Shown one piece after another: positions 16,495-24,962 of a stretch of DNA of 64,000 nt. How positions within the stretch are numbered: the first letter of the stretch is position 1; each line of letters begins with the position of its first letter. Source of the stretch: an uncultured Oscillospiraceae bacterium. Its GTDB lineage: Bacteria > Bacillota > Clostridia > Oscillospirales > Oscillospiraceae. The notes beneath the pieces were generated by a model. That model was not told the origin of the DNA, ran no database searches, and was given only the letters and a program-made list of their open reading frames with translations. The stretch spans positions 1 to 64,000 of the forward strand of contig CANQFT010000008.1 in assembly GCA_947599925.1 (NCBI GenBank), read 5' to 3'. Made by a program: the position numbers and the translations under genes.

Positions 16495-16529
16495 AAAAAC
16501 TCCCCCTTATCATGTAGATAAGAGGGAGT
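16495..16529 (-). promoter_or_regulatory. Terminator-like hairpin that sequesters the rubrerythrin ribosome-binding site
   Basis: A 13-bp stem (16529-16517 with 16511-16499, one G-U pair, 5-nt loop) is followed by five T and then directly by the rubrerythrin ATG at 16493. The 3' arm contains AAGGGGGAG, the only plausible Shine-Dalgarno. It may terminate icd transcripts, limit rubrerythrin translation, or both. Confidence 0.6.
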
Positions 16530-16548
16530 ATGTCCAAATGCGCTTCGC

Positions 16549-17754
16549 TTATGCGTCCAGACGGCCGGCGATGGCGTCCAAAAAGCCCTGGGTGGTCACT
16601 TTTTCCGCGGGGCGCTCCCCCTCCCAGAGACCGGCCAGGTCGCCGGTCATCACGCCGCTCTCGATGGTGTCGATGGCGGCACGCTCCAGCTTTTGGGCGA
16701 AAGCGGTCAGGGCGGCGTTGCCATCCAGCTCGCCCCGCTTGGCCAGGGCGCCGGTCCAGGCGAACAGCGTGGCCATGGGGTTGGTGGAGGTGACTTCGCC
16801 CTTGAGGTGGCGGTAGTAGTGGCGGGTGACGGTGCCGTGGGCGGCTTCGTATTCGTATTTGCCGTCCGGGCTCACCAGCACGGAGGTCATCATGGCCAGG
16901 GAGCCAAAGGCGGTGGAGACCATGTCGCTCATCACGTCGCCATCGTAGTTCTTGCAGGCCCAGATGTAGCCCCCCTCAGAGCGGATGACCCGGGCCACGG
17001 CGTCGTCGATGAGGGTGTAGAAGTAGGTGATGCCGGCCTGCTCGAAGGCGGTTTTATACTCCGTGTCGTAGAGGGCCTGGAAGATGTCCTTGAAGCGGTG
17101 GTCGTACTGCTTGGAGATGGTGTCCTTGGTGGCGAACCACAGGTCCTGGTGGGTGGAGAGGGCGAATTTGAAGCAGGAGTGGGCGAAAGAGGTGATGGAG
17201 GCGTCGGTGTTATACATCCCCTGGACCACGCCGGGGCCAGAGAAGTCGAAGATGGTCTGGCGGGTCTCTTTGCCGCTGGGGTCGGTGAACACCAGCTCCG
17301 CCTTGCCGGGGCCGGCGGGCTTGAACTCGGTGTTTTTATACACATCGCCGTAGGCGTGGCGGGCGATGGTGATGGGCTTTTTCCAGTTCTTGACCACAGG
17401 AGAGATGCCCCGGACCATGATGGGGGCCCGGAAAACGGTGCCGTCCAGGATGGCACGGAGGGTGCCGTTGGGGGACTTCCACATCTGGGAGAGCTTGTAC
17501 TCCTCCACCCGCTGGGCGTTGGGGGTGATGGTGGCGCATTTGACGCCCACGCCGTATTTCTGGATGGCGCGGGCCGCGTCCACGGTGATCTGGTCGCCGG
17601 TCCGCTCCCGCTCCGGCAGGCCCAGGTCGTAGTATTCGGTGTTGAGGTCGATGTAAGGGGTCAGCAGAGTGTCCTTGATCTGCTGCCAGATGATGCGGGT
17701 CATCTCGTCCCCGTCCAACTCCACCAGAGGGGTGGTCATTTTGATCTTTTCCAT
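16549..17754 (-). CDS. icd: NADP-dependent isocitrate dehydrogenase (eukaryote-like type)
   Basis: The 401-aa protein is the homodimeric eukaryotic-like IDH subtype: [14 protein letters not shown]-like start, [24 protein letters not shown] substrate loop, [14 protein letters not shown], and the late [12 protein letters not shown] segment. It converts isocitrate to 2-oxoglutarate with NADP, supplying glutamate carbon. GGAG precedes the ATG. It follows the topoisomerase-like gene by 17 nt and could be cotranscribed with it. Confidence 0.95.
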   Translation of the reverse strand: MEKIKMTTPLVELDGDEMTRIIWQQIKDTLLTPYIDLNTEYYDLGLPERERTGDQITVDAARAIQKYGVGVKCATITPNAQRVEEYKLSQMWKSPNGTLRAILDGTVFRAPIMVRGISPVVKNWKKPITIARHAYGDVYKNTEFKPAGPGKAELVFTDPSGKETRQTIFDFSGPGVVQGMYNTDASITSFAHSCFKFALSTHQDLWFATKDTISKQYDHRFKDIFQALYDTEYKTAFEQAGITYFYTLIDDAVARVIRSEGGYIWACKNYDGDVMSDMVSTAFGSLAMMTSVLVSPDGKYEYEAAHGTVTRHYYRHLKGEVTSTNPMATLFAWTGALAKRGELDGNAALTAFAQKLERAAIDTIESGVMTGDLAGLWEGERPAEKVTTQGFLDAIAGRLDA

Positions 17755-17771
17755 AAGAATCTCTCCTTTTT

Positions 17772-19754
17772 TTAGGAAATGTCCGCCAGTTCCAGGTATT
17801 TGTAGCCGTTGTCGGCGATGTGGTCCTTCCGGCCCTGGAGGTTGTCCCCCAGCAGCAGGTCAAAGACCCGGCTGGTCGATTCCGCGTCCTCGGGCATGAC
17901 CTTGATGAGCCGCCGGGTCTCCGGGTTCATGGTGGTGAGCCACATCATGTCCGGCTCGTTTTCGCCCAGGCCCTTGGAGCGGTTGATGGTACACTTCTTC
18001 CCCGCCAGCTCGCCGTTCACGATGTCGTTTTTCTCTTTGTCGGTGTAGGCGAACCAGGTTTTTTCTTTATAGGTGATCTCGTAGAGGGGGGATTCGGCGA
18101 TATAGACGTAGCCCCGCTCAATGAGGGTGGGCACCAGGCGGTAGAGCATGGTGAGGATCAGGGTCCTGATTTGGTAGCCGTCCACGTCGGCATCGGTGCA
18201 GATGACGATCTTGTTCCAGCGGAGGTTCATCAGATCGAAAGCGGCCAGGTCCTTGACGTGCTTGTTCTGGACCTCTACCCCACAGCCCAGGACCTTCATC
18301 AGATCGGTGATGATCTCGCTTTTGAAGATCTTGCCGTAGTCGGCTTTGAGGCAGTTGAGGATCTTGCCCCGGACGGGCATGATGCCCTGGAACTCCGCGT
18401 CGCGGGAGAGCTTGACCGAGCCCAAGGCGGAGTCGCCCTCTACGATGTAGAGCTCCCGGCGCTCGGTGTCGCGGGTGCGGCAGTCCACGAACTTCTGGAC
18501 CCGGTTGGCGATGTCCACGCTGCCGGAGAGCTTCTTTTTGATGTTGAGGCGGGCCTTTTCCGCGCTCTCACGGCTGCGCTTGTTGATGAGGACCTGCTCG
18601 GCGATCTTCTCGGCGTCAAAGGGGTTTTCGATGAAGTAGACCTCCAGCTGGGCGCGGAGAAAGTCGGTCATGGCGTCCTGGACGAATTTGTTGTTGATGG
18701 CCTTTTTGGTCTGGTTTTCGTAGCTGGTCTGGGTGGAGAAGTTGTTGGAGACCAGCACAAGGGCGTCCTGGATGTCGTTGAAGGTGAGTTTGCTCTCGTT
18801 TTTTTGGTATTTTCCGTGGGCGCGCAGGTAGCCGTCCAGCGCGGAGACAAAGGCGGAGCGCATGGCCTTTTCCGGGCTGCCGCCGTGCTCCAGCCAAGAG
18901 GAGTTGTGGTAGTGCTCGATGACCTGGACGGTGTTGGAAAAGCAGAAGGACACCGACAGCTTGACCTTGTATTCCGGCTTGTCCTCCCGGTCCCGGCCCC
19001 GGCGCTCGGTCTGCCAGAACACGGGCGCTGTGAGGGCCTTTTCCCCGGCCAGCTCGGAGACGTAGTCGATGATGCCGTTTTCGTAGCGGAAGTCCTGGGT
19101 CTGGAATTTGCCGTCTACCTCGTTGCGAAAGCGGAACGTGACCCCGGCGTTGACCACCGCCTGGCGCTTCATCACGTCCAGGTAGTAGTCCTCCGGGATG
19201 TCGATGTCGGTGAATACCTCCAGGTCGGGCCGCCAGTGAAAGACGGAGCCGGTCTTTTTGCGGTCGGTGGGGGTCTTTTGCAATCCGCCGACATTCTCCC
19301 CTTTTTCGAAGTGGAGCTTGTACTCAAAGCCGTCGCGATGGATGGTGGCGTCAAAATACTCGCTGGCGTATTGGGTGGCGCAGGAGCCCAGGCCGTTGAG
19401 GCCCAGGGAGTATTCGTAGTTGTCGCCGTCGGCGTCATATTTGCCGCCGGCGTAGAGCTCGCAAAAGACCAGTTCCCAGTTGAAGCGGCCCTCTTTTTCG
19501 TTCCAGTCCACCGGACAGCCCCGGCCAAAGTCCTCCACCTGGATGGAGCGGTCGGCGAAGCGGGTGACGACGATCAGGTCGCCGTGGCCCTCCCGGGCCT
19601 CGTCGATGGCGTTGGAGAGGATCTCGAACACGGCGTGCTCACAGCCGTCCAGACCGTCGGAGCCGAAGATGACGCCGGGGCGCTTGCGGACCCGGTCGGC
19701 GCCTTTCAAGGAGGAGATGGATTCGTTGTCGTATTGCTTGGTGGTCTTTGGCAT
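17772..19754 (-). CDS. Divergent type IIA DNA topoisomerase, B (ATPase) subunit
   Basis: The 660-aa protein has GyrB/ParE architecture: a GHKL ATPase domain with [13 protein letters not shown] and [10 protein letters not shown], a transducer domain, and a TOPRIM domain with EGDSALGS and [13 protein letters not shown]. Several signatures deviate from GyrB or Par[13 protein letters not shown] replaces the usual GLHGVG, and [10 protein letters not shown] replaces EGDSAGGSAK. Such ParE-like proteins form a separate clostridial branch, normally with a divergent A subunit next door; none is found here. It has its own promoter upstream and icd follows. The exact role (decatenation, relaxation, accessory gyrase) is not known. 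Confidence 0.85.
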   Translation of the reverse strand: MPKTTKQYDNESISSLKGADRVRKRPGVIFGSDGLDGCEHAVFEILSNAIDEAREGHGDLIVVTRFADRSIQVEDFGRGCPVDWNEKEGRFNWELVFCELYAGGKYDADGDNYEYSLGLNGLGSCATQYASEYFDATIHRDGFEYKLHFEKGENVGGLQKTPTDRKKTGSVFHWRPDLEVFTDIDIPEDYYLDVMKRQAVVNAGVTFRFRNEVDGKFQTQDFRYENGIIDYVSELAGEKALTAPVFWQTERRGRDREDKPEYKVKLSVSFCFSNTVQVIEHYHNSSWLEHGGSPEKAMRSAFVSALDGYLRAHGKYQKNESKLTFNDIQDALVLVSNNFSTQTSYENQTKKAINNKFVQDAMTDFLRAQLEVYFIENPFDAEKIAEQVLINKRSRESAEKARLNIKKKLSGSVDIANRVQKFVDCRTRDTERRELYIVEGDSALGSVKLSRDAEFQGIMPVRGKILNCLKADYGKIFKSEIITDLMKVLGCGVEVQNKHVKDLAAFDLMNLRWNKIVICTDADVDGYQIRTLILTMLYRLVPTLIERGYVYIAESPLYEITYKEKTWFAYTDKEKNDIVNGELAGKKCTINRSKGLGENEPDMMWLTTMNPETRRLIKVMPEDAESTSRVFDLLLGDNLQGRKDHIADNGYKYLELADIS

Positions 19755-19825
19755 GGTCGGTGGGCACCTCTCTTAACACTACATCTATTGTTCCAGCGCG
19801 GATGGGCATACTTTCCATTGTGGTT

Positions 19826-19855
19826 ATCATACCATAGGTTTCCCCGCCCCGTCAA
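19826..19855 (-). promoter_or_regulatory. Promoter of the topoisomerase-like gene
   Basis: TTGACG (19855-19850) and TATGAT (19831-19826) are separated by 18 nt, about 70 nt before the start. Confidence 0.65.
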
Positions 19856-19877
19856 GGCTTACAGGGGATTTGGGCGC

Positions 19878-19902
19878 TAAAAAAGCCGCCCCGCGGCGGC
19901 TT
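19878..19902 (-). terminator. Terminator after rpmB
   Basis: An 8-bp GC stem (19883-19890 with 19895-19902, loop ccgc) ends in a run of T on the minus strand, about 40 nt after the rpmB stop. Confidence 0.8.
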
Positions 19903-19942
19903 CTTTAGACGTATGGTGGAAGATCCCAGGGCAACGCGCCCA

Positions 19943-20131
19943 TCACACCGCACGGGTGACTTTGCCGGAGCGGAGGCACCGGGTGCAGACGTATACGTGC
20001 TTGGGAGAGCCGTCCACGATGGCCTTCACCCGTTTCAGGTTGGGCTTCCAGGGACGGTTGGAGCGGCGGTGGGAGTGGGAGACCTGATTCCCAAACACCA
20101 GAGCCTTTTCGCAGTACGCGCATTTCGCCAT
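19943..20131 (-). CDS. rpmB: 50S ribosomal protein L28
   Basis: The 62-aa protein starts MAKCAYCEKALVFGNQVSHS and ends with VYVCTRCLRSGKVTR. It is the zinc-ribbon (C+) form of L28, with C4/C7 and C49/C52 positioned to bind zinc. The start at 20131 is preceded by GGAGG; an upstream in-frame ATG would add a non-conserved extension. Monocistronic, with promoter and terminator. Confidence 0.97.
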   Translation of the reverse strand: MAKCAYCEKALVFGNQVSHSHRRSNRPWKPNLKRVKAIVDGSPKHVYVCTRCLRSGKVTRAV

Positions 20132-20192
20132 TTTCGTTCCCTCCTCGCTGGTCGAAATCAAAAAATCCACTTCTCAAAAAACATCGAGTGAT

Positions 20193-20221
20193 ATGTTACC
20201 ACATATTTTTGGAAAATGCAA
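20193..20221 (-). promoter_or_regulatory. Promoter of rpmB
   Basis: TTGCAT (20221-20216) and TAACAT (20198-20193) are 17 nt apart, about 60 nt before rpmB. Confidence 0.7.
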
Positions 20222-20234
20222 GCATTATTTTGCC

Positions 20235-21116
20235 TTACTGGGCGCGGGGATGGGCTTTTTTGTAGACGTCCTTGAGTTTTTGGCCCACCAGATGGGTGTA
20301 GATCTGGGTGGAGGAGATGTCCGCGTGGCCCAGCATTTCCTGGATGGACTTCAGATCGGCGCCGTTTTCCAGCAGATGGGCGGCGAAGGAGTGGCGCAGG
20401 GTCTGGGGCGTGATCTCTTTTTTGATGCCGGCGGTCTCCTGGTAGTGCTTGATCAGCTTCCAAAAGCCCTGGCGGGACATACGCTCGCCGCTCATATTGA
20501 CGAACAGGGCCTTTTCTTCCGGGTCCTCCAGCAGTTGGGGCCGGACGTTTTTCACATACTCGCCCAGGGCCCGGACGGCGGCCTGGTAGATGGGGATGAC
20601 ACGCTCCTTGCCCCGGCTCTGACAGCGCAGGAAACCGGCGGAGAGGTTGACGCTGTCCACGTCCAGGTCGATGAGCTCGGTGACGCGGATGCCGGTGGCG
20701 TAGAGGAGCTCCAGCATGGCCTTGTCCCGGTAGCCCTTGGCGTCCACACAGCGGGGCTGTTCCAAAAAGAGCTCCACTTCTTTGCCCGTCAGGATCTGGG
20801 GCAGCTTGCGCTCTACTTTTTCCGTGGCCACGAAGCGGGCGCAGTTGGTGCGGACCTTGCCCTCGCGCTGGAGAAAGCCGTAAAAGGATTTCAGCGAGGC
20901 CACGCTGCGGGTGACGGTGGCCGGGGATTTGCCCAGGTTGTTGAGGTGGCGGGTGTAGCGCTCCACGTCGGCGGTCTTGACCTTGGCGATGGTCAGCTTT
21001 TCCTCCCGGAGCCAAGCGGCGAACTGGTTCACATCCCGGAGGTAGGAGCTGATGGTGTTTTGAGAGGCCCCCTTCTCGTCGCGAAGGAAGGCTTCGTATT
21101 GACCGATCTCGTCCAT
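20235..21116 (-). CDS. xerD: Tyrosine recombinase of the XerC/XerD family
   Basis: The 293-aa protein has a SAM-like N-terminal core-binding domain (about 1-90) and a C-terminal catalytic domain with R144 (GIRVTEL), K170, R241 (LRHSF), H264 (GHADIS) and nucleophile Y273 (STQIYTH). The His of the box II HxxR motif is replaced by Gln (Q238, PQTLRH). Context next to a spoIIM-like gene matches the Bacillus spoIIM-xerD neighbourhood, so chromosome-dimer resolution is more likely than phage integration. The Gln may weaken but need not abolish activity. Confidence 0.9.
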   Translation of the reverse strand: MDEIGQYEAFLRDEKGASQNTISSYLRDVNQFAAWLREEKLTIAKVKTADVERYTRHLNNLGKSPATVTRSVASLKSFYGFLQREGKVRTNCARFVATEKVERKLPQILTGKEVELFLEQPRCVDAKGYRDKAMLELLYATGIRVTELIDLDVDSVNLSAGFLRCQSRGKERVIPIYQAAVRALGEYVKNVRPQLLEDPEEKALFVNMSGERMSRQGFWKLIKHYQETAGIKKEITPQTLRHSFAAHLLENGADLKSIQEMLGHADISSTQIYTHLVGQKLKDVYKKAHPRAQ

Positions 21117-21149
21117 GGGCGTTCACCGCCTTTCTCCATGGTGGGGGTA

Positions 21150-21722
21150 TCACGCCCGCAACAGGGGCGCCGCGGTTTTCAAGAGGGTGGGTAAGAGCCA
21201 GTATCCCGCGCCGGCACAGCCCAGCACCCCGGTCAGGGCCAGCGCGCTTTTGAGCCAGAAGTCACGGGGCATCTCCCTGGGGCTGGTCCAGAGCCGTCCC
21301 CTCTGCCCCGCCGCCCGGCGCCAGCTGTCCACGCCGAGGGAGAAGAAGATGGGCAACGTCACCAGGGCGTCCAGGCCGAAGAGCAGAAAGGCCAGGAGCA
21401 GTCCCCCTTGGGCGCCGCCGGAGAGACAGGCCACCCCAAAGCAGAGGAAAAAGCCGCGCAGGACAAACATCGCGGGCGTCAGCCACACGCCGAGGGCGGT
21501 GAAGTTCAGGGCCCACACCAGCAAAGGCCAGCGCAGGGCGTTCCAGAAAACCTCCCAAAAAGGGACCCGCACGCCCACGGAAAAGCCCAGAGCGTAGCCG
21601 CTGAGGGGATCCCCGCCGGGGCCCAGCCAGGCCGCCAGAGCGAACCCTCCCGCCGCGCCCAGGGCAAAGGCCCCACAGCACAGCGCCAGGGCCCTGCCGC
21701 CCAACGTCTTGTCTTTTGTCAC
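21150..21722 (-). CDS. spoIIM: Stage II sporulation protein M-like membrane protein
   Basis: The roughly 190-aa protein has five or six hydrophobic segments and the SpoIIM/DUF95 pattern around TPAMFVLRGFFLCFGVA. SpoIIM is part of the SpoIIDMP complex that drives septal peptidoglycan remodelling during engulfment. Similarity is moderate, but the place just upstream of a xer recombinase repeats the Bacillus order. The GTG at 21722 is chosen because GAGG lies 8 nt upstream; another GTG at 21731 overlaps that site. A short hairpin (21732-21750) covers the start of the Shine-Dalgarno. Confidence 0.75.
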   Translation of the reverse strand: MTKDKTLGGRALALCCGAFALGAAGGFALAAWLGPGGDPLSGYALGFSVGVRVPFWEVFWNALRWPLLVWALNFTALGVWLTPAMFVLRGFFLCFGVACLSGGAQGGLLLAFLLFGLDALVTLPIFFSLGVDSWRRAAGQRGRLWTSPREMPRDFWLKSALALTGVLGCAGAGYWLLPTLLKTAAPLLRA

Positions 21723-21740
21723 CGCCCTCACCTCATAGAC

Positions 21741-21768
21741 AAGCTATGAGGCGGGCCGGACAAATAGA
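21741..21768 (-). promoter_or_regulatory. Possible sigma-E promoter of spoIIM
   Basis: TCTATTT (21768-21762) and CATAGCTT (21748-21741) are 13 nt apart, loosely resembling the sigma-E pattern (ATA-type -35 and CATACAAT-type -10). Weak evidence on its own. Confidence 0.3.
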
Positions 21769-21772
21769 AGTC

Positions 21773-22570
21773 CTACTTGCCCAGCTCTCTGGAGCGGCGG
21801 GCACAGCGCTGGGCGGCCTGGGCTATCATCTCTTCGAAATGGTAGTCGTCAAAGGCGGTGAGGGCCGCGAGGGTGGTGCCGCCGGGGGAACAGACCTGGC
21901 GGGTCAGCTCCTGGGCGGTGTCCCCGGTCTCCAACAGCATGGCCGCCGAGCCCGCCATGGTCTGGGCGATCATGGAAAGGGCCAGGTCCGGGTCGATGCC
22001 CGCCGCCTCCGCCGCCGAGACCATGGCCGCCGCCATGCGGAAGAAAAAGGCGGGGCTGGAGCCGCTGACGGCGATGAAGTCGTCCATCTGGGACTCGTCG
22101 ATGACCGCGACCACGCCGGCGGCTTCAAAGAGGGCGCGGACCAGGCGGAAAGTCTCCGCCGGAACGTCCGGGGCACGGGCGATCGCAGTGGCGCCCTTGC
22201 CCAGCTTCATGGGGGTGTTGGGCATGACGCGCACCACCAGCGCGCCGGGCAGACGGTCCCGGAGATACGCCGAGGAGAGGCCCGCGGCGATGGACACCAT
22301 ACATTTTCCGGCGGCGAACGGGGCGATCTGGGGCAGGACCTGATCCATCACCTGGGGCTTCACCCCCAGGATAAGGAGTTGGGCGTTTTGTGCCACTTCG
22401 GAATTATCCAGGGTCACATGGACGCCGCGGGCCCGCCAGGGCTCCAACTTTTCCGGCGAGCGGTTGGACAGCCAGACCTGCTCCGGCCGGGCCAGGTCCC
22501 GGCCCAAAACGCCGGATAAAATGGCGCTTGCCATGTTGCCAGCGCCGATGAAGCCAAGGGTCTGTTCCAT
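21773..22570 (-). CDS. proC: Pyrroline-5-carboxylate reductase
   Basis: ProC reduces pyrroline-5-carboxylate to proline. The 265-aa protein has the N-terminal dinucleotide fold GFIGAGNMASAI and the C-terminal ProC signature around QVCSPGGTTLAALTAFDD. The start at 22570 has AAGAAGGTG upstream; codons further upstream lie in the promoter. No other proline genes are adjacent. Confidence 0.96.
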   Translation of the reverse strand: MEQTLGFIGAGNMASAILSGVLGRDLARPEQVWLSNRSPEKLEPWRARGVHVTLDNSEVAQNAQLLILGVKPQVMDQVLPQIAPFAAGKCMVSIAAGLSSAYLRDRLPGALVVRVMPNTPMKLGKGATAIARAPDVPAETFRLVRALFEAAGVVAVIDESQMDDFIAVSGSSPAFFFRMAAAMVSAAEAAGIDPDLALSMIAQTMAGSAAMLLETGDTAQELTRQVCSPGGTTLAALTAFDDYHFEEMIAQAAQRCARRSRELGK

Positions 22571-22597
22571 TGTCGTCACCTTCTTTATGTAATGGAT

Positions 22598-22626
22598 ATG
22601 ATACCCCTGTTTTCCCGCCCTGGCAA
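22598..22626 (-). promoter_or_regulatory. Promoter of proC
   Basis: TTGCCA (22626-22621) and TATCAT (22603-22598) are 17 nt apart, about 28 nt before the proC start. Confidence 0.7.
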
Positions 22627-22705
22627 GGGGTTTTACGTCAACTTTTTTATTTTTGGCAATTATGTCAATGGCATTATGTAAACAAGGGAACCGACCGGTT
22701 TTCCA

Positions 22706-22743
22706 CAAAAAAAGGGGCCGCCCAAATTGGACGGCTCCCTTTA
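22706..22743 (-). terminator. Terminator after the SCIFF maturase gene
   Basis: A GC-rich stem of about 13 bp with small mismatches (right arm about 22729-22743, left arm 22711-22724) is followed on the minus strand by seven T. It lies about 90 nt after the maturase stop. The stretch between shows no other clear element. Confidence 0.8.
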
Positions 22744-22829
22744 ACAAGATGTGGTGTGCGGAAAAAATGTTCGGTCCAGATGTAGTCCAGTTCTCAACAT
22801 TTCGATTTGAAATGGGCTCAAATTTTATT

Positions 22830-24188
22830 TCAGTCCGTGATATTTCGTTCTGTCATTCCGGCCCGGATGGCCTTCAGCGCGATGGCGCACTCCAGCCGCT
22901 TGCGCTCCAACTGACAGCCGATCTCGTGGGGCACGGCGATGTCCCCGTTCACCGCCAGATTGGAGGCGCTGCACCCGCCGCTGCAATAGAACCGGGCCCA
23001 GCAGGTCTTGCACTTGTCGCGGGTGTAGATGTTCAGCTGGGCAAAGCGCCGGGAGATGGAGCGGTCAAAGGAGCCGTCGTAGAGGTTGCCAAGGCGGTAT
23101 TCGTCATTCCCCACAAATTGGTGGCAGGGGTAGACGTCCCCGTCGGGGGTGATGGCCACATACTCACACCCTGCCCCGCAACCCCGGAGGCGCTTGATGA
23201 CGCAGGGGCCTTGGGCCAGGTCCACGTTGAAGTGGAAGAAGTTCACCTGGGGCCGGTCCCGGAGGGCGGCGGCCAGCTTTTCGTACTCCGCCTCGATGGC
23301 GGCCACGTCCTCTTCCCGCAGGGCCCAGGGCTTGTCGGCCTCGGACACAACGGGTTCCACCGACAGGTGCTTGAAGCCAAGGTCGGCGAAGTGGAGCACA
23401 TCGGCGGCGAAGTCCAGGTTTTGGCGGGTAAAGGTGCCGCGGATGTAGTAGTCCTTGGTCCCCCGCCCTGCCACCAGCTTTTGGAACTTGGGGACGATGA
23501 CGTCATAGCTCCCGCGGCCGTTGACGGTGGGGCGCATACGGTCGTTGACCTCCCGGCGGCCGTCCAGGGAGAGGACCACGTTGGACATCTCCCGGTTCAC
23601 ATAGTCGATCACATCGTCGTCCAGAAGGACGCCGTTGGTGGTGATGGTGAAGCGGAAGTTTTTGCCCCGCTCTTTCTCGATGCTCCGGGCGTAGGCCACG
23701 GTCTGCTTCACCGTGTCTAGGGCCATCAGAGGCTCGCCGCCGAAGAAGTCCACCTCCAGGTTGCGCCGCTTGCCGGACTTTTCCACCACGAAGTCGATGG
23801 CGCGGCGGGCGGTCTCCGGCGACATGGTGACGCGCTTGCCGGTGCCGAAGTCGCCGGTGGAGGCGAAGCAGTAGCGGCAGCGGAGGTTGCAGTCGTGGGA
23901 CACATGGAGGCACAGGGCCTTGATGGGCGGCTCCTCCCCCAGATAGGCCATGGCCTGCGGGTCGATGTAGTCGTCCTGGGTGAAGAGGAGGCCCTGCCCC
24001 CAGAGGCCCTTGAGTTCCTCCCAGGCGGGGCCGGCGTCCTGGGGTTTTTGGGAGAAGTCGGGGTCCTGCCCCTGGGCGGCGATCAGGTCGTTGAGGGCGT
24101 CGTAGGCGGCCCGGTCCAGCACGTGGACCGCGCCGCTGTTCACGTCTACGGCGATGTGGACGCTCAGCGATTCAAAGGTGTGTACCAT
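22830..24188 (-). CDS. scfB: SCIFF thioether maturase (radical SAM/SPASM protein, CteB family)
   Basis: The 452-aa protein matches the TIGR03974 family. An N-terminal peptide-recognition (RRE-like) part (about 1-80) precedes the radical SAM cluster motif CNLRCRYC-type, with C100, C104 and C107. A SPASM domain with many Cys follows (CGAGC, then YPCHQF, CKTCWARFYCSGGC). Such enzymes install thioether crosslinks between Cys thiols and other residues of the SCIFF peptide. That substrate is encoded directly upstream (24263-24412). A hairpin between the two genes probably lowers maturase expression relative to peptide. Confidence 0.95.
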   Translation of the reverse strand: MVHTFESLSVHIAVDVNSGAVHVLDRAAYDALNDLIAAQGQDPDFSQKPQDAGPAWEELKGLWGQGLLFTQDDYIDPQAMAYLGEEPPIKALCLHVSHDCNLRCRYCFASTGDFGTGKRVTMSPETARRAIDFVVEKSGKRRNLEVDFFGGEPLMALDTVKQTVAYARSIEKERGKNFRFTITTNGVLLDDDVIDYVNREMSNVVLSLDGRREVNDRMRPTVNGRGSYDVIVPKFQKLVAGRGTKDYYIRGTFTRQNLDFAADVLHFADLGFKHLSVEPVVSEADKPWALREEDVAAIEAEYEKLAAALRDRPQVNFFHFNVDLAQGPCVIKRLRGCGAGCEYVAITPDGDVYPCHQFVGNDEYRLGNLYDGSFDRSISRRFAQLNIYTRDKCKTCWARFYCSGGCSASNLAVNGDIAVPHEIGCQLERKRLECAIALKAIRAGMTERNITD

Positions 24189-24220
24189 GGTTCGATTCCT
24201 TTCTCCCCGCGGACATGGAA

Positions 24221-24246
24221 ATGGGGTGGGCGCGGGCCCACCCCAT
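24221..24246 (-). promoter_or_regulatory. Intercistronic hairpin between SCIFF peptide and maturase
   Basis: A perfect 11-bp stem (24221-24231 with 24236-24246, 4-nt loop) lies between the peptide stop and the maturase start, without a T-run. It could stabilise the upstream message or partly attenuate transcription, giving excess precursor over enzyme. Confidence 0.6.
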
Positions 24247-24262
24247 CCAACGCGGCGTGTGT

Positions 24263-24412
24263 TCAGCGGTTGTCTTTGTTCTCACACTTTTGGTTGGCCA
24301 CGGTGCAGGAGGTCTTGCAGGCGGACTGGCAAGACGTCTGGCACTCGCCACAGCCACCGTGGGCGGCGCTCTTTTTGAGGGTGGCGCCGTTCAGGGTGCG
24401 GATATGCTCCAT
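24263..24412 (-). CDS. scfA: SCIFF ribosomal peptide precursor (six cysteines in forty-five)
   Basis: This 49-aa peptide is easily missed because of its size. It starts MEHIRTLNGATLKKSAAHGG and continues with six cysteines at 21, 24, 28, 32, 36 and 43 (CGECQTSC, QSACKTSC, then QKC). This is the hallmark of the SCIFF family (TIGR03973), nearly universal in Clostridia. It is a ribosomally made, post-translationally modified peptide whose mature form and role remain unresolved. The maturase follows 74 nt downstream. Consensus promoter at 24448-24476; AACGAGGGGGG supplies the ribosome-binding site. Confidence 0.95.
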   Translation of the reverse strand: MEHIRTLNGATLKKSAAHGGCGECQTSCQSACKTSCTVANQKCENKDNR

Positions 24413-24447
24413 TGGTTTTCCCCCCTCGTTTTTCTTGGTCGAGAGGG

Positions 24448-24476
24448 ATTATACCACACCCGGCTGGAAATTTCAA
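24448..24476 (-). promoter_or_regulatory. Promoter of the SCIFF operon
   Basis: TTGAAA (24476-24471) and TATAAT (24453-24448) are 17 nt apart. The -35 box touches the stop codon of the upstream membrane-protein gene. Confidence 0.85.
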
Positions 24477-24890
24477 TCACTTTCGCCGTTTTTTCTTGGG
24501 CCGGGCCCCAAAAAGCCCGGCCAGCGCCCCGCCGCAGAGACAGCCACAGCCCAGGGGCAGTCCCCCCTCCTCGATGGCCACGGTCTTGTAGAGGACCAGG
24601 CCCACGGTGAGGAGGATCAGAAACAGCACAAGGCCGGTCAGCAGTCCCAGGACGAGGCTGCGGCCCTTACAGCGGCTCACCGTCGCTATGCCGCCGGTGA
24701 GACTGCCCAGCACGCAGGCGCACACGCTCATGACCCCGGTGTGGTCCCGGCTCAGGGTCCCACGGGAAATGAGCAGCGCGCAGACAAAGAGGACCAGCAG
24801 GCTCACGGCGGCGGCGATGACCCCGCCCAACAGCGCCTGGACCACGGCCCGCAGATACCAGGTCCCCGGTTCCTCCTCCGGCTTTCCCAT
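24477..24890 (-). CDS. TIGR04086 family (DUF3792) membrane protein
   Basis: The 137-aa protein has four predicted membrane helices with a very basic end (KKKRRK). Its pattern and its place between the SCIFF gene and yajC match the TIGR04086 family, which is repeatedly linked to these genes in Clostridia; its function is unknown. Start 24890 is supported by GGAGGG 6 nt upstream, rather than an in-frame ATG ten codons earlier. Confidence 0.85.
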   Translation of the reverse strand: MGKPEEEPGTWYLRAVVQALLGGVIAAAVSLLVLFVCALLISRGTLSRDHTGVMSVCACVLGSLTGGIATVSRCKGRSLVLGLLTGLVLFLILLTVGLVLYKTVAIEEGGLPLGCGCLCGGALAGLFGARPKKKRRK

Positions 24891-24962
24891 AAAAGGTCCC
24901 TCCCTCCACGTCTTTGGCAAAGACTATGAAGAGAGGGACGAGTTTATGACGGGCTTGGCGGT

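Noticed and set aside
20235-21116. Phage or genomic-island integrase
   Set aside because: Size and the spoIIM-xer neighbourhood fit a chromosomal Xer protein; no att sites, tRNA or phage genes are nearby.
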